Positions 31,430 to 42,134 of a stretch of 64,000 nucleotides of DNA are shown piece by piece. Each line of letters opens with the position of its first letter. The stretch's first letter is position 1. The position numbers and the translations under genes are program-made. Origin of the DNA: Nitzschia sp. pyKryTriq1 (taxonomy: Eukaryota > Bacillariophyta > Bacillariophyceae > Bacillariales > Bacillariaceae); contig OY101116.1 of the NCBI GenBank assembly GCA_956465555.1, positions 3,534,001-3,598,000 of the forward strand, given 5' to 3'. The notes under the pieces were generated by a model that saw only the letters and a list, made by a program, of their open reading frames with translations, had not been told where the DNA came from and ran no database searches.

Positions 31430-32451
31430 TTTTTATTTTGAAGGAACTTGTTTGCAGGGTGTCGAAATAATATTCAGTCAGGGAATGAAACCTCCGGCGA
31501 AAGACGAAAGATTATCAAGGTCAAGTAGTAGCATTCGTTGTGGAAGATGGCCATTGGGCAGGTTTTTAGTTGCCATCTGCCATTGTTCGCGATCGTCCAC
31601 CGTCCACAGGAGGCAACGACCAACAACAGCACAGTTTGAAGTTTGAAGTGCCGAGCGAGCAAAATGATCCAAGAGAGAGAGAAAATGGGCTGGAGATGCG
31701 AAGGACAGACAGAGAAAGTATTTAGTCCCGTATTCGCAGTCCTGGTTCGGAGCGAAATATGAAATATGAAGGGTCCTATTTTTAGAACAATCTTGTCGAC
31801 AAAAAGTTAGAAAGTGTAATTTCTTTTCTCGATGACATCCAAACACGGATTTTAAGAAGCCGAAATGACTTTATCTGAGCCGAAGACTTTTGCTGGCAAA
31901 CTGCACGCAAACTAGCCACGCGCTGGGGCCTGCATGCAAGATGCAAGATGTCCGATAGATGATGATGATGATCGATGTCCCTCTTCTTGCGGATCCCGCC
32001 CGCCGCGCACCGATGCCTCGATGAGCGAATAACCGATACAAGTTGAATAATCCTCCTTCGCCGCGTCGTCGATCGTCGAATCATCATCATAATCCCGATC
32101 TCGTATCTCGCCACTACTCGTATGTTCCCTGTAACATACCGGTACTTGTAGTGTCGTCGTCGCTCTCTTCATCGGCATACCAGGGTACCAGTATCCTGTA
32201 TGTTACTTGCAGCAGTGGACGACTCGTTGGCTCTTATCTTAGAGACATAACTCTGCTCTAGCTATAAATTGTAGAATACCGGTAGCATCCGCTTGAGTCG
32301 CCTGTTCTGCTGATCTCAATTCGGAGCGGAGGAAAATACCGGAAAAAGACTCCTCAGATACTTCTTGCAGACTGCAGTGGAAGGAAGATTGAATCATCCC
32401 TTGCGGAGTATCGTCAATTGACGGTATTACTATCATTGTTCTTACTTCAAA
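31430..32451. other. Divergent intergenic region between the plastid-protein and kinase genes
   Basis: 1022 bp with a single TACCGGTACTTGTA palindrome at about 32138 and a GATGATGAT run at about 31958-31972. A GGTACCAGTA word lies at about 32184. No gene or RNA is supported; several short open frames lack protein character. Confidence 0.55.
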
Positions 32452-34008
32452 ATGGATATCCTTCGCAATGTCTTTCACGAGGAAGACTGGCCGGAAGATG
32501 CCGAGAACATGTACGAGCGCATTGAAGTACTGGGGAGAGGATCCTTTGGATTGGTGTGGATGTGCCGTCGCCTGACCAAGCCGGTCGACGCCGACGATGA
32601 CGAATACGTCGCCCTCAAAAACATTGAAATCAAGGAAGAGAAAGGAAAGGTCTATGCCCAGCGGGAAATTTCCATCCTCTCCGAACTCCGGCATCCGAAT
32701 GTGATTCGCTTGATCCGGGCCTTTCCGATCTACAACGACACTGCTCGGTTGGTGGCCCTGCAGCTGGCCCGGGGACCCAACTTGCAACGCGTTGTTAGTA
32801 AGCGGGGAGCCTTGGGACTTCCTCTAGCTAGGTTGATTTCGCGGCAGCTGGTAGCGGCGGTGAGCTACTTGCACGGGCGAGCTGTCTTGCACCGTGATAT
32901 CAAACCTACCAACTTAATTTTGGAGAACACCGAGATCCCGGCGCAAGAGTATTATGACTACACGCAGGATCTTGCCATCTGGAGCGATGGTCCGGATGCC
33001 CAAGAAGCTGTCGAACGGAACAAGTGGAAGATGATGCTAGTGGACTTTGGCTTTGCTCGCGCCTTGGAATCCAAGGAAATCAAGCAGCAATCCAGGCCGA
33101 TGCGTAACTCGATCTTGTTGGAGAGAAAAAATATCGAGAATAGCGACGCACAATCGACAGATTCCGATGACTTTGCCATGATTGAGAAAACGGCAGCGGC
33201 GCTTCGTCGGGAGTCAATTCAAGAGGATGAACCCTTTGTGAATATCGGTCAGGAAGAGCACCGAAAGAAGCGAACATCGTGTGTTTCCACCTTGGTGGGA
33301 GTCGATGAAGGCCAGGAAGACGATGGGGAAGAAAGGAAGGTAGAGTCAGCGACTGAAAACGGAGCCGAGAAGAGGAGACCTTCCCGCCTGCGGGGGAGTC
33401 GAAGACCAAACCAAAGAATGTCGACGACTCGGGCCAAGATGCGATCCATGAGTGCATTGGGAACCAAGGCGTATGCCGCTCCAGAAATCAAGCACAAACT
33501 TCGAAATAAGACGACCGCTGATCATGAAAAAGCGAATGCTGCATTGACTGAGTGCGTTGCCGATTATGGTATGATTGTGGACTCGTACTCGGTTGGATGG
33601 ACATTACGTGTGATTTTGACTGGAGTTCCGCCCAACTCGACCATTTCTCAGTACATGAGGAAGTACAATGGCAAAGAAGTATCAGAAGAGATGGAAGAGG
33701 TAGGATGTTGCTGCTTTGGTGGTGGGACTGTTGATAAACCCAAGGAAGGCCGACCCCCTTTTCGTGTACGGGACACGGATGAAATGCCCAAGGGTGCGAC
33801 GCTTTTCATTGCGGCCTTGACCAAACCGAACCCCGAAGATCGATTGAGTATTCGGGAGGCACAGAACCACCCATGGATCAGGGGAGATGACAAAGAAGAG
33901 ATCTATGAGGTTGTTCAAGGCGACATTCCATCTCATCATGGCGATCCGGTGGTTCCATTAAAATGTGCTGGAGAATTGTCTCGGATCGTCGTAAAGCACC
34001 ACTCATAA
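32452..34008 (+). CDS. Serine/threonine protein kinase with a very long activation-segment insertion
   Basis: Intronless 518-aa kinase. Conserved elements are the Gly loop GRGSFG, VALK (the ATP Lys), REISILSELRHPN (helix C), HRDIKPTN (catalytic loop), DFG at residues 198-200, GTKAYAAPE, and the downstream Asp in DSYSVGW. All catalytic residues are present, so it should be active. Residues from DFG to APE span about 145, against 20-30 normally. The insert is Ser/Arg/Glu-rich with RRPSRLRGSRRPNQR and probably carries phosphorylation or docking sites. A second loop with CCCFGGG lies near residue 422. There is no targeting signal. Substrates and family are not assignable from sequence. Confidence 0.9.
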   Translation: MDILRNVFHEEDWPEDAENMYERIEVLGRGSFGLVWMCRRLTKPVDADDDEYVALKNIEIKEEKGKVYAQREISILSELRHPNVIRLIRAFPIYNDTARLVALQLARGPNLQRVVSKRGALGLPLARLISRQLVAAVSYLHGRAVLHRDIKPTNLILENTEIPAQEYYDYTQDLAIWSDGPDAQEAVERNKWKMMLVDFGFARALESKEIKQQSRPMRNSILLERKNIENSDAQSTDSDDFAMIEKTAAALRRESIQEDEPFVNIGQEEHRKKRTSCVSTLVGVDEGQEDDGEERKVESATENGAEKRRPSRLRGSRRPNQRMSTTRAKMRSMSALGTKAYAAPEIKHKLRNKTTADHEKANAALTECVADYGMIVDSYSVGWTLRVILTGVPPNSTISQYMRKYNGKEVSEEMEEVGCCCFGGGTVDKPKEGRPPFRVRDTDEMPKGATLFIAALTKPNPEDRLSIREAQNHPWIRGDDKEEIYEVVQGDIPSHHGDPVVPLKCAGELSRIVVKHHS

Positions 34009-34208
34009 TACCAGTGATGCCAGCAACCAACCAAACGAAGCCCAACCTCATCTAGCAATTACGCACTCATTTGCCCTCCGCTTCCCATGTCAGTTCTTTG
34101 ATGTTCAACATAAACTAGCAAATCTCAAAGAATCAATTGTTTTCTCGTAGGGAGATAGTCTACTGTTTTATAATACTCTGCTGCTGGCCATTAATTTCAA
34201 TAGTACAA

Positions 34209-35273
34209 TCATGATGTCAAATGAAAGCTGGTAGCAATCTTCCGTAGCTTCGAGGCAAAGACCGGATCGTCCCACTGTTTCAAAGGCGCTACAACAGTCA
34301 AAGTAAAGAGTTTGTCACCCAAAGCATTCGCCGCGACGACCGAGATGTTTCTGAGTGGTGGTCCTCGCTCCCCTCGATCTACCGCATATTCGAATTGGTA
34401 GACGCTGCGAGACGTATCATCGACGGCATCCAGTAAAGTTGCGACGCGGCCACTTCCAGGGGGAGCAATGGAGAGACTGAGTAACTTTTCGGCTGCCGCT
34501 TGTGGAGGACCAAGCGTGTTCCTCAAGGAAAAGCCTTGAAGTCCCGAGGTAACAATCACAGAGACATTTGTATCCCCCGATTCCGAAACACCTTTCTGGT
34601 TGAGCCGACCTGCTGGTCCATAGGCTGAATCGGGAAGGGTTCCAACGCCTCCTTCCTTACGTTTCATTTGGTAGTCCAGGGGTTGGACTTGTCGTTGAGC
34701 CTTTGCCAATTCTACAAACGTGTCTGCTACCCACTCTTTCGGAATAACAAAGGTGTATCCTCTGGATCGACAACGCTTGAAGTCTCCCCGAGGAAAGTAG
34801 GTATCAAGACCGGAAGCTTCCACTGTTTCTTCCGGGACAGCTGTGAGGAGATTGCTCGTGATACCCAGAAAATTCCCCGCCAGCGCGATTCCAGATGCCG
34901 ATAAGAAGGATAAGGCAATCCTTCTCGGGTTCGTTCCCATGGCTCTCATCACGTCTGTCGCACCCATGGTTCGTGTAGTAGGCGGCGACCGTCGTGGTGG
35001 TGGTGGCGGCTGTTGCTGTAGTTGCAAATTATTTGGTCTCGTCTCAGTAACAACAACATCGACTTTTGTTTTTCTCACTGTTGGATCCGATCGAAGGGCA
35101 TCCTCGTCATCACCATCATTATTATTGGAGCTCATCAAAACGTGTATGGAATCATAATGCGTTGCTCTATTTATCGGCGTTCTCACAACAAACCCATCGA
35201 CTACGACTACGGGTGCACTACTTTGGGCGAGCCAGAGCAGGAACACGGCAGCAGCTGCGGCCAATGTTCTCAT
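34209..35273 (-). CDS. Thylakoid-lumen PsbP-domain protein
   Basis: Intronless 354-aa protein with three-part targeting. A signal peptide (residues 1-26) ends before FVVRTPINRA, the Phe-led plastid motif. A Ser/Thr/Asn-rich transit region follows, then a twin-arginine-type lumen signal PRRIALSFLSASGIALAGN (about residues 112-130). The mature domain has PsbP-like sequence GDFKRCRSRGYTFVIPKEWVAD, SVIVTSGLQGFSL and the C-terminal KLFTLTVVAPLKQW...LRKIATSFH. PsbP relatives assist photosystem II or I assembly on the lumenal side. Which PsbP-like paralogue this is cannot be decided by eye. It is divergent from SF3B2 and convergent with the kinase (200 bp). Confidence 0.87.
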   Translation of the reverse strand: MRTLAAAAAVFLLWLAQSSAPVVVVDGFVVRTPINRATHYDSIHVLMSSNNNDGDDEDALRSDPTVRKTKVDVVVTETRPNNLQLQQQPPPPPRRSPPTTRTMGATDVMRAMGTNPRRIALSFLSASGIALAGNFLGITSNLLTAVPEETVEASGLDTYFPRGDFKRCRSRGYTFVIPKEWVADTFVELAKAQRQVQPLDYQMKRKEGGVGTLPDSAYGPAGRLNQKGVSESGDTNVSVIVTSGLQGFSLRNTLGPPQAAAEKLLSLSIAPPGSGRVATLLDAVDDTSRSVYQFEYAVDRGERGPPLRNISVVAANALGDKLFTLTVVAPLKQWDDPVFASKLRKIATSFHLTS

Positions 35274-36101
35274 TGTTTAGCCTGTAGGAGTACACTACTG
35301 GTAGTCTCGTAGTATGTGCAAATTTCTTTCGATAGCAGATTGATGATGATGATTTTTTAATGATTCTTTCGTTTTCCTGGAGTATAATGGCGCTATAATA
35401 TTCGGGTATATGGTGAGCTCTTCTGTCGTTTCGCGTTTACACCATGGCTCAGGTACAGTACCAGGTACAATGACTTGGCGACTCTGTCGTTGCAGTCAAT
35501 AGATAATAATATGATAATATGTAAGTTTTTGTTGTCGATCATAGTCGCGGCCGAGAGAGAAGAGCGAGTGAGTGAGGAGTCTCGTCGTTCGTCGTCCGTC
35601 GTCGTCGTCATTGCGTCGTCATCGTCGCACGCGTGGTCCAGGCAAAAAAGTCAGAATGATCGCATCCTTCATCATCATCATCATCAAATAATATCCACGA
35701 TTGAATTCTTTCTTAGAACAGTCATATTGATCAAAAAATACATTACCGGTAGTACCGGTAGTCTGATTAGTCTGTCCGTCCTTCTGTCGGCCTTGCACTT
35801 ATTGCAATAAGATGCGTGTGTGAAGGCCACACAACACGACGTACCGGTGTGCGATCCATCGCGATGTTGTGTGCGCGCGGGCGGCAACGATGATGGGCGA
35901 CAGCATACCGTGTATGCAAAAGGACAAAGGACAAAGGAGACATTTTGGCTCTCAGCTCCCATCATATACAGTACTAGCAAGGGGGTTGTTTGTGCTTTTC
36001 CTTCGTTGTGCATCCCGCCACCACATCATTATCTTGATAGGTGCATTCAGACAAAGAAGCCAAGGAGCCAAGGAGCAATAAATAACAAGCAACAATATAA
36101 T
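35274..36101. other. Divergent intergenic region between the PsbP-like and SF3B2 genes
   Basis: 828 bp. It contains GTCGTC/ATCATC trinucleotide runs (about 35580-35695), a GTACAGTACCAGGTAC word at about 35453-35468 and TACCGGTAGTACCGGTAG at about 35743-35760. No gene is supported. An open frame runs into SF3B2 from 35820 but lacks coding character before 36102. Confidence 0.55.
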
Positions 36102-38010
36102 ATGGGTGGATTGTCGACGGCCGAGAAGAATCGGCGCAAGCGCGAACGCAAAAAGCGTGAAAAAGAGGAGCGTCGCCAACAAGACGAGCAAGAAGCAGAT
36201 GCAACTAATCACGAGGAAGAAAAGAAAGATGAGGAGGAGGAAGTGGAGATTGAGTATGTTGCCGAGTCTTTGCCAGTGATTGACTTGCCACCCCCCGCCG
36301 CCGCGGTACCAGCTGTCAAAAACAACAACACGGTTCCGGACGGTCTTCCTCCTGGTATGGGCGGCAACGATGCGGTTGTTGTTGCTGCTGCTGCTGCTAC
36401 CGCCGATGAAAACAACCCAGGAGAGGACATGGGTGCCATTCTGCGTCGGTTCCATCAACGGGCGGCGGTTGCAGCTGTGGTATCTGACGATGAGCGCAAG
36501 ACAGAAGAAACGGCAGGCAAGAAATCATCGGATGGCGGATCAGAGGACGAGGATCGATATGATGAAGACGACGATGACGACGACAAGAAGCCCATGAGCA
36601 AACGAAAACTGCGAGAAATGACACGACCGACTGTGGCGGATCTCAAACGTCGAGTCAAACGGCCGGATCTGGTAGAAGCCCATGATATCACAGCAGCCGA
36701 TGCGGACTTTTTGATTCATCTCAAAGCGGTCCCTGGGACGGTCCCCGTTCCAAGACACTGGGGACGCAAACGTAAATATTTGCAAGGAAAGCGTGGATTC
36801 GAGAAACCCCCCTTCCAGGTATGTATGTATGTTCTTTTTGATTGATCATGTTTGCTTGTGTTTGTACGTACTGCGTATACTTGTAGTTGTTCCAGCTGAG
36901 CTACTCTCACAGCAAATTATTTATTGTTTGTCCCTCTTTTTCTTTTCATTTCCCCACCACCAGCTTCCCGATTTCATTGTCAAAACTGGAATCACCGAAA
37001 TTCGAGATACCGTCGCCGAGGACGAAGCCAAAGCATCGGCGAAACAAAAGAATCGATCTCGCGTCAACCCAAAGATGGGAAATATGGATGTTGATTACAA
37101 GACTCTTCATGAAGCATTTTTCAAGTACCAGACCAAGCCCAAAAATATGACAAGGTTCGGAGACTTGTACTACGAAGGCAAAGAAATGGAAACGTCGACT
37201 GACCGCAAACCAGGCGGACCGTTTAGTAAAGAGCTGCGTATTGCGCTGGGGATGACATCGGACAACTCGCCCCCGCCATGGCTCATTAACATGCAGCGTT
37301 ATGGCCCTCCGCCCAGCTATCCCAATTTGTCCATCCCAGGATTGAATGCACCGCTTCCCAATGATCAGTGCCAGTATGGATATCATCCCGGCGGCTGGGG
37401 AAAACCGCCCATGGACCAGTATGGTCGACCATTGTATGGCGGGAATCCCTTCGATCCACCGGGTAGTGGCAAACGAGATGATGATCCGAAGACAGGAATT
37501 GTCACGAGCGATGGAAAAACAATATCCAAATCGCCGTGGGGTATGCCAGCAGGCCAATACGTCGCTCTAGAAGAGGAAGAATCTGCCGAGGAGGAATCGT
37601 CGTCCGAAGAAGAATCCAGCGTGGAAGACCTGGAAGAATCCGACGCCGAAGAGGAGCAAGAACCGACCGATGGAATGGAATCCATGCTTCCGCCACCACC
37701 TGCAGCGACCACCACAGCCCCTGGCGATTTGCGAAAACAAACTGCTGGAGACGAGACACCCATCACCTTGGGTGACCAGCCCAAGCAACTGTATCAAGTA
37801 TTGGAGCAGACTAGCAATACCGACAAGGATCAAGGTGGTGTCTTTCAATCGGATGTCAAGTACATGGTTCCTGGGACGTCATCGGCAGCTGTACCGGACG
37901 GAGCCGAAAGTGTCCTATCAAAAGCTATTGCACCAAGCGAAACTGCTAAGCGAAAGAGAAAACATGATGACGACGAGGAAGGTGACCTGGATAAGAACTT
38001 CAAATTCTAA
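36102..38010 (+). CDS. SF3B2: Splicing factor 3B subunit 2 (SF3B2/SAP145)
   Basis: U2 snRNP component of the SF3b complex that helps anchor U2 at the branch site. Exons 36102-36818 and 36964-38010 (phase 0) give 587 aa. The conserved DUF382 core is clear: RPTVADLKRRVKRPDLVEAHD, then PGTVPVPRHWGRKRKYLQGK and, across the splice, GFEKPPFQLPDFI, followed by the PSP region KPGGPFSKELRIALGM and PPPWLINMQRYGPPPSYPNL. The N-terminus is Lys/Arg/Glu-rich and the C-terminus acidic. The ATG at 36102 (MGGLSTAEKNRRKRERKK) is preferred over the open frame starting 282 bp upstream, whose translation does not resemble the family. Shorter than the human protein mainly in its N-terminal region. Confidence 0.95.
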
Positions 38011-38072
38011 AACTAGTAGCGATGGATTCATTATTAGCAAGTGGGTGTGGTCGCCTGAGCAGCCGCTCCAGA

Positions 38073-41000
38073 TCATGATGAAGACGTTGGCACGGGTTCC
38101 AATGTCAAGAAACGGCACTCAAAACTGTAGGCCAAGAACTTGACATTCCAGATCCCTATATCGTAAATCTGTTTCCGTTCGTTCCATAGTCGCTTCAAGT
38201 ATTGTTGCTGCTCCACATCCAAATAGGGTTCAATTTGCTTCAGAATGTCGCTCGTACCACCATCTCCGAAATCATCCGCGTACCATTGAAGGACTCGAGG
38301 CAGGGATACGGACGCATCCCGTAATCCCCTGGGTTTCACAGAGACGGAGCCAGCAAGAAAAGCACGTGTCACACGCTCCAATTGTTCCTCCAGCTGCGCA
38401 GGGATGTAGAGAGGGACTGAGCTCGTGGGTATGCTTAAGGAACCGCAATTGAGAGCAAAATTGATACGAATATCAGGTTTCGTTAGAGCACAGTGATAGT
38501 AAGACTTGGGCAGAACAAATCGAGAGAGGAATTGAGATGGATACGACATGTGAGCCCGAATGATGTTGTGTTCCAACTCGGCGAGGGAAAATATGTCGTC
38601 AGCACACTGGTAGGCAATGTTGGTGAAATAGGAGAGCCACTTCAAGCTCGAGTCTGGTTTTCCAAGCACAAGAAAAGCATGCATGATCATAACATGGTAG
38701 ATGTTCAAGAAGAAAGCAAGCCGTTGAGTTTCATCAAGAGAATGCGCATCCGCTTCTTTCAATGCGGAAACACAATCCAAGAACTCAATCAAATCGGAAT
38801 CGTTGGGTCCCTTTGGTTCCAATGATGTAGCCTTCCGAAGGGCAGTCTCTGCCAGTACAAGTGTGCTTTGCGGGTCTGTTTTGACAGGTGTTCGAAAGCT
38901 AAATTTTCGACAGTTAAGCAACTTCCGTTTGTTGCAGTCCCACATGGGACTCCTCTGAAGAAACTCTTCCGATGGTTCATCCACCTCAATCAGGTGGTTT
39001 GTAAATGAGGTCATGCTTCGCGATGTACTATCAGGTGTTGGTCGATGTTGCACGATCGCTTCCATCCAAGCGGACAGGTGTTCTTCCGATGGTAGCATGA
39101 GGCAAGTAGTACGCCCAAAGGTCTCGACGGAAAGAAAATAATATCCTGGCAACAATGGCCATTCTTCTTCCGGCAAAGGTTCCACTTTGACAATAGCCAT
39201 TAAACTGATTCGGAAATAAGGTTTCGTCTTGTCCAATCGATAAAACTCAAGTTCTTCTTCAGTGATGCAGCACCATTCCTCAATCCATTGGCGGTCACTG
39301 ATAGCTCTCGCCAATATACCGGATTTGACCAGCTGGCGCCTGGTTTGGATTTTGTCTCGCTGCAAAAAGGATTTATCATAAAAGGATTGAATCTTCTGAA
39401 ATTGATTCATTTTTGCGGGGGACGCCTTCCCCATGAGGGCTTCTGCGTATCTCAAACCCAATTTTCGTCTGTTCATTTCCACTGGCGATAAGCGGTCGGA
39501 GAATATAGTTTCCTCGACCTCGACCAAGTGGCGGTCCCCAAGAAGTTCCTGGCTAGTCTCAAATGTTCGAAGCAGTGGGCGCTTTCCAGCATAACTGCTA
39601 TGAAAGGCATAGGCATGAACATACTTGCCCTTCTTTCCAACCACGTCAATGATGCATGGGCAGCATTTGTCGATGAGTCGCATCAGCGCGGCGTGTGAGC
39701 TTGCGGCCGATATATCTGTGAGGCCAGTATCCAGTGACTGTGGAAGCAATGATTGACTCTGAACTGTATCGAAAAATTCCAAGTCCTCCTCTTCCAAGTC
39801 ATCGTTCATAGGTGGGAGGAGACCGCCTTCACCATTTATGGAAAAGGATGCATCCATATCAACCTCCACAAATTGATCTTCACTCCAGTCTGTATTATCG
39901 CTAGTGCGATCCACCTCCGACAATCCTTCTTCCGTGTCCTTGCCCAAATATTTCATATCAACAGCAATGAGATACTTGTTCGAGGATGTCAGATGCTTCT
40001 TGTGAGACTCATCTACCTCGTAAAGGACGACGGCTGCAGACGAGTTCCCCCAAAACGTCTGAAGACTGACATCTCGTCCGATCGGAAGTCGGACAACCGA
40101 CCAACTTGGAAAGTCCAAATACATTGAATGAAAAGACATAGAGTAGGTGTCGTTTGTGTTCCAATCAATTTTGGTTTTGTAGGCTTTTCGTTTTTGCGCG
40201 GAATCGGCAGGCTCCTCCCACTCGATTCCCATTGGCGGTGGGCTTTCTCCCTCGGATGTGACAAGTAATTGTTCAAAAAAGGTCGACGCTGGAAAACAAA
40301 TGTGTGGCCGCTCTTTGTCGTCTCCAAAAGAATAATGTATCTGTGGATTGAACTGTTGTGACATTTTCAATAATAGATTGCACAATCCACTGGCCAAGAG
40401 TCCCAGCCTCATGGGATCAGATATTTCCATCCCCGAGTACAATTCTCCTTTAGGTTTGTATTTCAGCTTCCCTTGCATTTGCATGACGACGCGGCGTTTC
40501 TTTTTGGAAAATATTCGTTCGTTCCAATATGGATCATCTTCTGGGTTCAAAGGTCGCATCACAAGTAAAAGCTTTCCTACAAAGAGTTCCGTCTCGACCG
40601 GTATACCGTTCTCAGTATTCATCGGGTAGGGTTCGAATTTTCCTTCATTCGCTAGGACTTGCACCCGCAGTGATGGAAACAACCTATTCGTCGGTATTGT
40701 TGGAGACACTGACGAAGGAATATCAGGCATGGATGCGGATCGTTGCATTCTCGTGAGAGTGCTCCGCTTTTGGATTTGTTGTTGGCCATCAGAATTTTCG
40801 CTATCCGTCCTTTCAAAGAGCACACCATTTTTATTTGTTGGCGCCGCCGTCAAGAGGCTGGTGATTGTCGAATTTCGAGATTCTTCGTTCTTCCAACTGT
40901 CGGGTGATGATATCAAGAGTGAAGCTCCACCTGGAAGACAAAGCTTGACAACGGTGGCGGTACTTGTACCCGAAAGGACTCTCTCTTCCGCCTTGACGCC

Positions 41001-41267
41001 GAACAAAGTTGCCCGTTTCGCAGCCTGTCGAATATCATCATAGTCCATCACCAGTGTCGTATATGTCCCCTTTGCATAAGTGCACGATACCAAGATCAAA
41101 GTTAGTAGTTCGTCTTCCCAGTGCAAGGATTCGCTGGCTGTGGATGGTTGCTTTTCCACTTGGAATCGATCCGGAAAAATAGCCATCATTGCTTCCCGAT
41201 CTTCTTGCATGCTGGCGGAGTGCACCACCACAACACTCGGCGCAGAGCCCATGCTGAAGATTGGCAT
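38073..41267 (-). CDS. PH-domain and DUF547 protein
   Basis: Intronless 1064-aa protein. The N-terminal half is not assignable; it includes LTLILVSCTYAKGTYTTLV and long Ser-rich linkers. A pleckstrin-homology-like domain lies at about residues 645-750 (RQWIEEWCCITEEELEFY ... LMLPSEEHLSAWMEAI), suggesting phosphoinositide or membrane binding. The C-terminus (about 840-1010) is DUF547, with RLAFFLNIYHVMIMHAFL, RINFALNCGSLSIP and the helical end. PH plus DUF547 proteins are known in plants and protists, but their biochemical role is not established. It is convergent with SF3B2, with only 62 bp between stop codons. Domain calls are good; function unknown. Confidence 0.87.
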   Translation of the reverse strand: MPIFSMGSAPSVVVVHSASMQEDREAMMAIFPDRFQVEKQPSTASESLHWEDELLTLILVSCTYAKGTYTTLVMDYDDIRQAAKRATLFGVKAEERVLSGTSTATVVKLCLPGGASLLISSPDSWKNEESRNSTITSLLTAAPTNKNGVLFERTDSENSDGQQQIQKRSTLTRMQRSASMPDIPSSVSPTIPTNRLFPSLRVQVLANEGKFEPYPMNTENGIPVETELFVGKLLLVMRPLNPEDDPYWNERIFSKKKRRVVMQMQGKLKYKPKGELYSGMEISDPMRLGLLASGLCNLLLKMSQQFNPQIHYSFGDDKERPHICFPASTFFEQLLVTSEGESPPPMGIEWEEPADSAQKRKAYKTKIDWNTNDTYSMSFHSMYLDFPSWSVVRLPIGRDVSLQTFWGNSSAAVVLYEVDESHKKHLTSSNKYLIAVDMKYLGKDTEEGLSEVDRTSDNTDWSEDQFVEVDMDASFSINGEGGLLPPMNDDLEEEDLEFFDTVQSQSLLPQSLDTGLTDISAASSHAALMRLIDKCCPCIIDVVGKKGKYVHAYAFHSSYAGKRPLLRTFETSQELLGDRHLVEVEETIFSDRLSPVEMNRRKLGLRYAEALMGKASPAKMNQFQKIQSFYDKSFLQRDKIQTRRQLVKSGILARAISDRQWIEEWCCITEEELEFYRLDKTKPYFRISLMAIVKVEPLPEEEWPLLPGYYFLSVETFGRTTCLMLPSEEHLSAWMEAIVQHRPTPDSTSRSMTSFTNHLIEVDEPSEEFLQRSPMWDCNKRKLLNCRKFSFRTPVKTDPQSTLVLAETALRKATSLEPKGPNDSDLIEFLDCVSALKEADAHSLDETQRLAFFLNIYHVMIMHAFLVLGKPDSSLKWLSYFTNIAYQCADDIFSLAELEHNIIRAHMSYPSQFLSRFVLPKSYYHCALTKPDIRINFALNCGSLSIPTSSVPLYIPAQLEEQLERVTRAFLAGSVSVKPRGLRDASVSLPRVLQWYADDFGDGGTSDILKQIEPYLDVEQQQYLKRLWNERKQIYDIGIWNVKFLAYSFECRFLTLEPVPTSSS

Positions 41268-41458
41268 CTAGAAAATAACAATATACGAAGTACCTGTGTT
41301 GTAATTTTTGTTTGCTGGTCGCGAGCTGGTCTTCCTCGAATGAAAGACGAGCAAAAAATAGATAAAGGTGTGAATATCTCGGCCTTCCACGAAAACCGAA
41401 AAGGGCAATGCGTTGTAACCGCCGTTCCAAACAGGGCTGCGCCCGATTCTCACTACTT

Positions 41459-41553
41459 GCTGTACCGGTACAGTATGGTACTCTACTACTACTACTAGAG
41501 CTGGTACTTGTAGAGACAGGGAGGTTACGGGTGAAATACAGTACCGGTACTGT
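41459..41553. repeat. GTAC-palindrome block
   Basis: Two copies of TACCGGTACTGTA/TACAGTACCGGTA-type words flank CTACTACTACTACTAG and GGTACTTGTAG. The outer words are near inverted copies of each other, so the block could fold into a stem. Confidence 0.7.
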
Positions 41554-42096
41554 AGGTTGGGACGAAAAGCGAGAAGAACATTCTCTGCACCAACTTCATC
41601 TTTTGCAACTTGCTCTGTAGTACGTGTAGCGCTGTGACGAAAAGGAGATTCTCCTATGGTCATATTAGTCAAATGGTGACGTATGATTGTGGCAAACGCC
41701 TAGTGACGGAACAGTGCGGCTCGCTCCGTAGTCGAGCGAGTCGGAAAGGGATTGTGACTCACTCGAATAGAGTGACCTCATGGAATATTCAGATATACGA
41801 CTCGATCGACTTTTACCAGGAGTTGGCTATTCCAATCTTGGTTTTGGGTGAGCTTTGGCCCCTGACACAAAATTGGGTCAACTTTTCGGAAAATGGCAAT
41901 CTAGAGCCCAATGCAGGCCAGAAAAGGATGACTTCCTAGTTGCCTGATGTCAAGCGCACTTCAGGATCAAAGGAGGGGTATATGGGGAGTAGTTTCAAGG
42001 CGGTTCATTGCTCGGTGGACCCCTTGGGGGTGATGCCCATTTGGGGGTTTCCGCACTTTTTGGTTTTTCGCGCCCCCCTAGTACGTGGATCCTCAG

Positions 42097-42134
42097 TTAA
42101 GACGGTTCCAATCAAACCGTCTTAAGACGGTTTT
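42097..42134. repeat. Short perfect inverted repeat with a third partial copy
   Basis: TTAAGACGGTT (42097-42107) pairs with AACCGTCTTAA (42115-42125) around a 7-nt loop, and AAGACGGTTTT follows overlapping at 42124. It could be a hairpin or the end of a small mobile element. No function is known. Confidence 0.7.

Noticed and set aside
35820-36101. Upstream extension of SF3B2 by 94 codons
   Set aside because: The frame is open, but the translation is unlike SF3B2, whereas the Lys/Arg/Glu-rich start at 36102 fits the family.
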